Both the position numbers and the translations under genes were made by a program. Source: Alphaproteobacteria bacterium (lineage in GTDB: Bacteria; Pseudomonadota; Alphaproteobacteria; RF32; CAG-239). From it: DNA of 59,122 nucleotides. Shown here in pieces: positions 57,227 through 59,122 of this stretch. The notes beneath the pieces were generated by a model. The model did no database searches. It was not told where the DNA came from and was given only the letters and a program-made list of their open reading frames with translations. The DNA lies in the NCBI GenBank assembly GCA_017528205.1, contig JAFXPE010000037.1, forward strand, positions 1-59,122. Direction: 5' to 3'. How positions within the stretch are numbered: the stretch's first letter is position 1; each line of letters starts with the position of its first letter.

Positions 57227-57639
57227 GATAAAAATAACCTACCCTTCCCCAAATCAAGAACAAATGCCGTATTCCGAAATTATCGTGCGGATGATATTGA
57301 TAAAGCTGCTATTTTTATAATATGCCTGATAACTATAAAAAACTGTTGTATAAATAACTTGTCTCTGATAAAATTTTACATAACATATACATCAAGGCTT
57401 AAATAAAGAGTTGTTTCTCCGTTATACAGAGCTTCAGTTTTCCATCACTATTAGCGTGACCGAGAAGCTCGAAAAACCGGCAAGGTATCTATCCGTTCTG
57501 CCAAAACGAACGACACCGCAACTTCGGCTGTTTTTCAGAATAACGTACGCCTATCTTAACAACACTTTATATTTACTTGTACATATATCAAACCTGACTT
57601 AATATCCCTAACTTTGAAACAAAAAATGGTAGGTGTAAG
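57227..57639. other. Gene-free AT-rich gap with degenerate repeat
   Basis: About 410 bases with no supported gene. From about 57440 to 57548 the sequence (GACCGAGAAGCTCG, ATCCGTTCTGCC, TTTTTCAGAATAACG) resembles a decayed member of the repeat types seen near 54.4-54.7 kb. The rest is AT-rich with no recognisable structure. Confidence 0.5.
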
Positions 57640-58200
57640 ATGATTTTATTTGTTAATGCCTGTGTCAGACCACAATCCAGAACCAAGAGATTAGCCAAAT
57701 ACCTTTTAAGAAAAATCGGCAAAGATGTAAAAGAAGTCATACTCGAAAAAGAAAATCTGTTGCCGCTAAACCGAGAAACTTTGGAACATCGCACAAAATT
57801 AGCTGCCGCCGGTCGTTTTGATGACAAAGTGTTTGATTTAGCTAAAGATTTTGCAAAAGCTGAAAAAATTGTTATTGCCGCACCATATTGGGATCTGTCG
57901 TTTCCGGCATTGCTGAAATGTTATATCGAACACATCAACATCATCGGCTTAACTTTTGCCTATAACGCTGAAGGCAAGCCCTATGGTTTATGTAAAGCAA
58001 ACGAATTGATTTATATTACAACCGCCGGCGGACGAATATTTGATGAAAGCGCCGGATTTGGCCACATCAAGTTATTGGCACAACATTTTTACGGCATAAA
58101 TAAAGTTTCGTGCATTAAAGCCGAAAATCTTGATTTAATCGGTGCCGACATTGCAGAAATTTTAAACAAGACAGAAAAAGAAATAGATATGATTTTTTAA
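57640..58200 (+). CDS. NAD(P)H-dependent flavodoxin-fold oxidoreductase (azoreductase-like)
   Basis: A 186-residue protein of the Flavodoxin_2/AzoR group. It begins ILFVNACVRPQSRTKRLAKYLL, the phosphate-binding loop of the FMN site, and has IVIAAPYWDLSFPALLKCYIEHI, the usual P-x-WN/DLS-x-PA-x-LK dimer and FMN block, and ITTAGG. It probably reduces quinones or azo compounds with FMN. AGGTG lies before the ATG. Monocistronic. Confidence 0.88.
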   Translation: MILFVNACVRPQSRTKRLAKYLLRKIGKDVKEVILEKENLLPLNRETLEHRTKLAAAGRFDDKVFDLAKDFAKAEKIVIAAPYWDLSFPALLKCYIEHINIIGLTFAYNAEGKPYGLCKANELIYITTAGGRIFDESAGFGHIKLLAQHFYGINKVSCIKAENLDLIGADIAEILNKTEKEIDMIF

Positions 58201-58332
58201 CAGTTGCGTTAAAAGCTATTCCAAAGTGGAAATCAGCACAGACTTTTATGTCCGGTGCTTACGCCGACCGACTTACAAGCCAACTTTCCTTTTGAATTGC
58301 CGGAGATACTTTCTTCCATAAAAATATTTTAA

Positions 58333-58361
58333 TTGACATTCAAAGAAATCTTCTCTAATTT
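58333..58361 (+). promoter_or_regulatory. Promoter of the small membrane protein gene
   Basis: Perfect -35 TTGACA, 17-base spacer, TAATTT; the -10 lies 22 bases before the ATG. Confidence 0.7.
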
Positions 58362-58383
58362 GCAAAAAAAGTAAGGTTTTAAA

Positions 58384-58560
58384 ATGCAGTATCAATTGAT
58401 TTTATTAGCTATTTTGTTTGTGGCAACTTTTTTGTTGCATAAGCCGTTTAATGTGCATCAAACAGATAAAAAATGGCTGCAACGGTTGCATTATGTTTTG
58501 GAAACAATGTTCACCGTTCAGTTAATGATTGTTTTAAATGAACTCATTAAAATGTATTGA
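58384..58560 (+). CDS. 58-residue membrane protein
   Basis: A short gene supported by a strong promoter and AAGG before the ATG. It encodes one N-terminal transmembrane helix (LILLAILFVATFLLH), a basic turn (QTDKKWLQRLHY) and a second hydrophobic stretch (MFTVQLMIVLNELI). Family not recognised. The size and shape would also suit a small hydrophobic toxin, but no antisense RNA or antitoxin is evident. Confidence 0.6.
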   Translation: MQYQLILLAILFVATFLLHKPFNVHQTDKKWLQRLHYVLETMFTVQLMIVLNELIKMY

Positions 58561-58562
58561 TA

Positions 58563-58591
58563 ATAAAAAAAGCCGAGCGGTTAAACTCGGC
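58563..58591 (-). terminator. Terminator of the DUF5131 gene
   Basis: GCCGAG/CTCGGC stem, eight-base loop, T-run on the minus strand. Confidence 0.8.
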
Positions 58592-58614
58592 CATAAATTG
58601 TTGTAAAATTTTAT

Positions 58615-59122
58615 TTATTTTTCACATTCGCCGCAATCGGAACAACCGTTGCAAATAAGCCGAGAACCGCAGGTTTCGCAATTTTTGCGCCAGTACTTAA
58701 CATACCAGCCGTCATCAAAAAATTCGCTTTGTGGCTTATGTAATTGCCATTCAATCGGCTTTCCCACAAACTGCAAACCGGATTTATATGCCTGTTCGCT
58801 TTGTAATCTTTTGCTCGGCATTGTATAAACTTTGCCGTCTTTCTCAAACTTTGTTCCTGTCTCTATAAAGCAAAACATCACATTATTTGCCTTGCATTCA
58901 TCATAAAGTGATTTAACCCATTCGTATTTCAAAACTCTGTTGCCGTCGTAATTCTCACCGCCGGCAACAACTTGTTCAATCTGTCCGCTTTTGAGCCACT
59001 TTTCTAATGTTATTGCTCCGATAAACGGTGCTGTCATCACACCCTTATGTTTGAAAGGTAAATCCATTAAAATCGGTAATCTTTCATCGGCTCTTGCTTG
59101 ATTTTCTGCCGTTACGCTAAAA
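58615..59122 (-). CDS. DUF5131 (phage Gp37/Gp68-type) protein, N-terminus cut by window edge
   Basis: The open frame runs off the right edge, so about 168 C-terminal residues are seen. FSVTAENQARADER, then PFKHKGVMTAPFIGAI, VVAGGENYDGN, YEWVKSLYDECKANNV and FCFIETGTKF, are the blocks of the DUF5131 family found in phages and bacteria; family members have a radical-SAM-like Cys motif in the missing N-terminal part. The C-terminus is a Cys cluster (CETCGSRLICNGCSDCGEC) suggesting a metal site. An internal Met at 59067 is not the start. Confidence 0.85.
   Translation of the reverse strand, partial: FSVTAENQARADERLPILMDLPFKHKGVMTAPFIGAITLEKWLKSGQIEQVVAGGENYDGNRVLKYEWVKSLYDECKANNVMFCFIETGTKFEKDGKVYTMPSKRLQSEQAYKSGLQFVGKPIEWQLHKPQSEFFDDGWYVKYWRKNCETCGSRLICNGCSDCGECEK

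Noticed and set aside
57262..57350. Possible remnant of an acetyltransferase start (FRNYRADDIDKAA in one frame)
   Set aside because: Too short, no ribosome site, and the frame is lost soon after; chance similarity cannot be excluded.

Overview
The window is a chromosomal segment of a Gram-negative bacterium with fairly low GC content. The best guess is a host-associated alphaproteobacterium. The Gram-negative assignment rests on KDO-8P synthase, a PagP-type lipid A palmitoyltransferase, autotransporter beta-barrels and several signal-peptide or lipobox proteins. The truB-rpsO-pnp order, ParC and a bactofilin/M23 peptidase pair fit a proteobacterium. Species identity is inference. Coding density is high, most genes lie on the minus strand, and many gene ends carry clear intrinsic hairpin terminators.

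Layout, left to right. (1) 1-8.8 kb, minus: xseA, a GTG-started M23 peptidase, uppP and two tandem S8-protease autotransporters, tightly packed like one transcription unit. The two proteases share almost identical barrel ends (a 735-bp direct repeat) but have different protease domains. (2) 8.9-16.1 kb: a surface-glycan region with a two-domain GT2, a second GT2 and a GT8 glycosyltransferase, plus two small proteins sharing a triple-repeat module that also ends the GT8. Between them lie a MORN-repeat protein, an outer-membrane barrel and a family-5 uracil-DNA glycosylase. (3) 16.1-25.3 kb: core genes truB-rpsO-pnp, ligA and ychF, with small hypothetical or membrane genes. (4) 25.3-27.3 kb: two paralogous secreted cysteine-rich proteins. 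(5) 27.3-34.2 kb, minus: recJ-DUF502-pagP-kdsA-recO-parC, apparently one long unit mixing DNA repair and outer-membrane lipid functions. (6) 34.3-46.1 kb: a DUF192 lipoprotein, smpB/bactofilin/M23, a MacAB-like exporter, a DUF218-like protein, an SNF transporter, a large protein with two diverged lysozyme-like domains, and a HAD hydrolase. (7) 46.2-51.0 kb: a complete YbhG-F-S-R type ABC-2 exporter. (8) 51-54 kb: a lectin-fold-like protein, a guanine deaminase-like enzyme and a TPR-methyltransferase.

(9) 54-59.1 kb is the most accessory-looking part. A tRNA-Leu(CAA) has its 3' end and terminator duplicated exactly (57 bp) 204 bp downstream, with structured DNA between. It is followed by a run of palindromic dispersed repeats and then a solitary 800-residue protein with its own near-consensus promoter and an inverted repeat over the start site. 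This protein has two R-x4-H motifs in HEPN-like helical context, separated by about 240 residues, followed by a beta-rich tail. It is my best candidate for an undescribed (possibly defence-type, RNA-cutting) protein, although no CRISPR array or cas gene is present. Beyond it lie a flavodoxin-fold oxidoreductase, a 58-residue membrane protein with its own promoter, and a truncated DUF5131 (phage Gp37/Gp68-type) gene.
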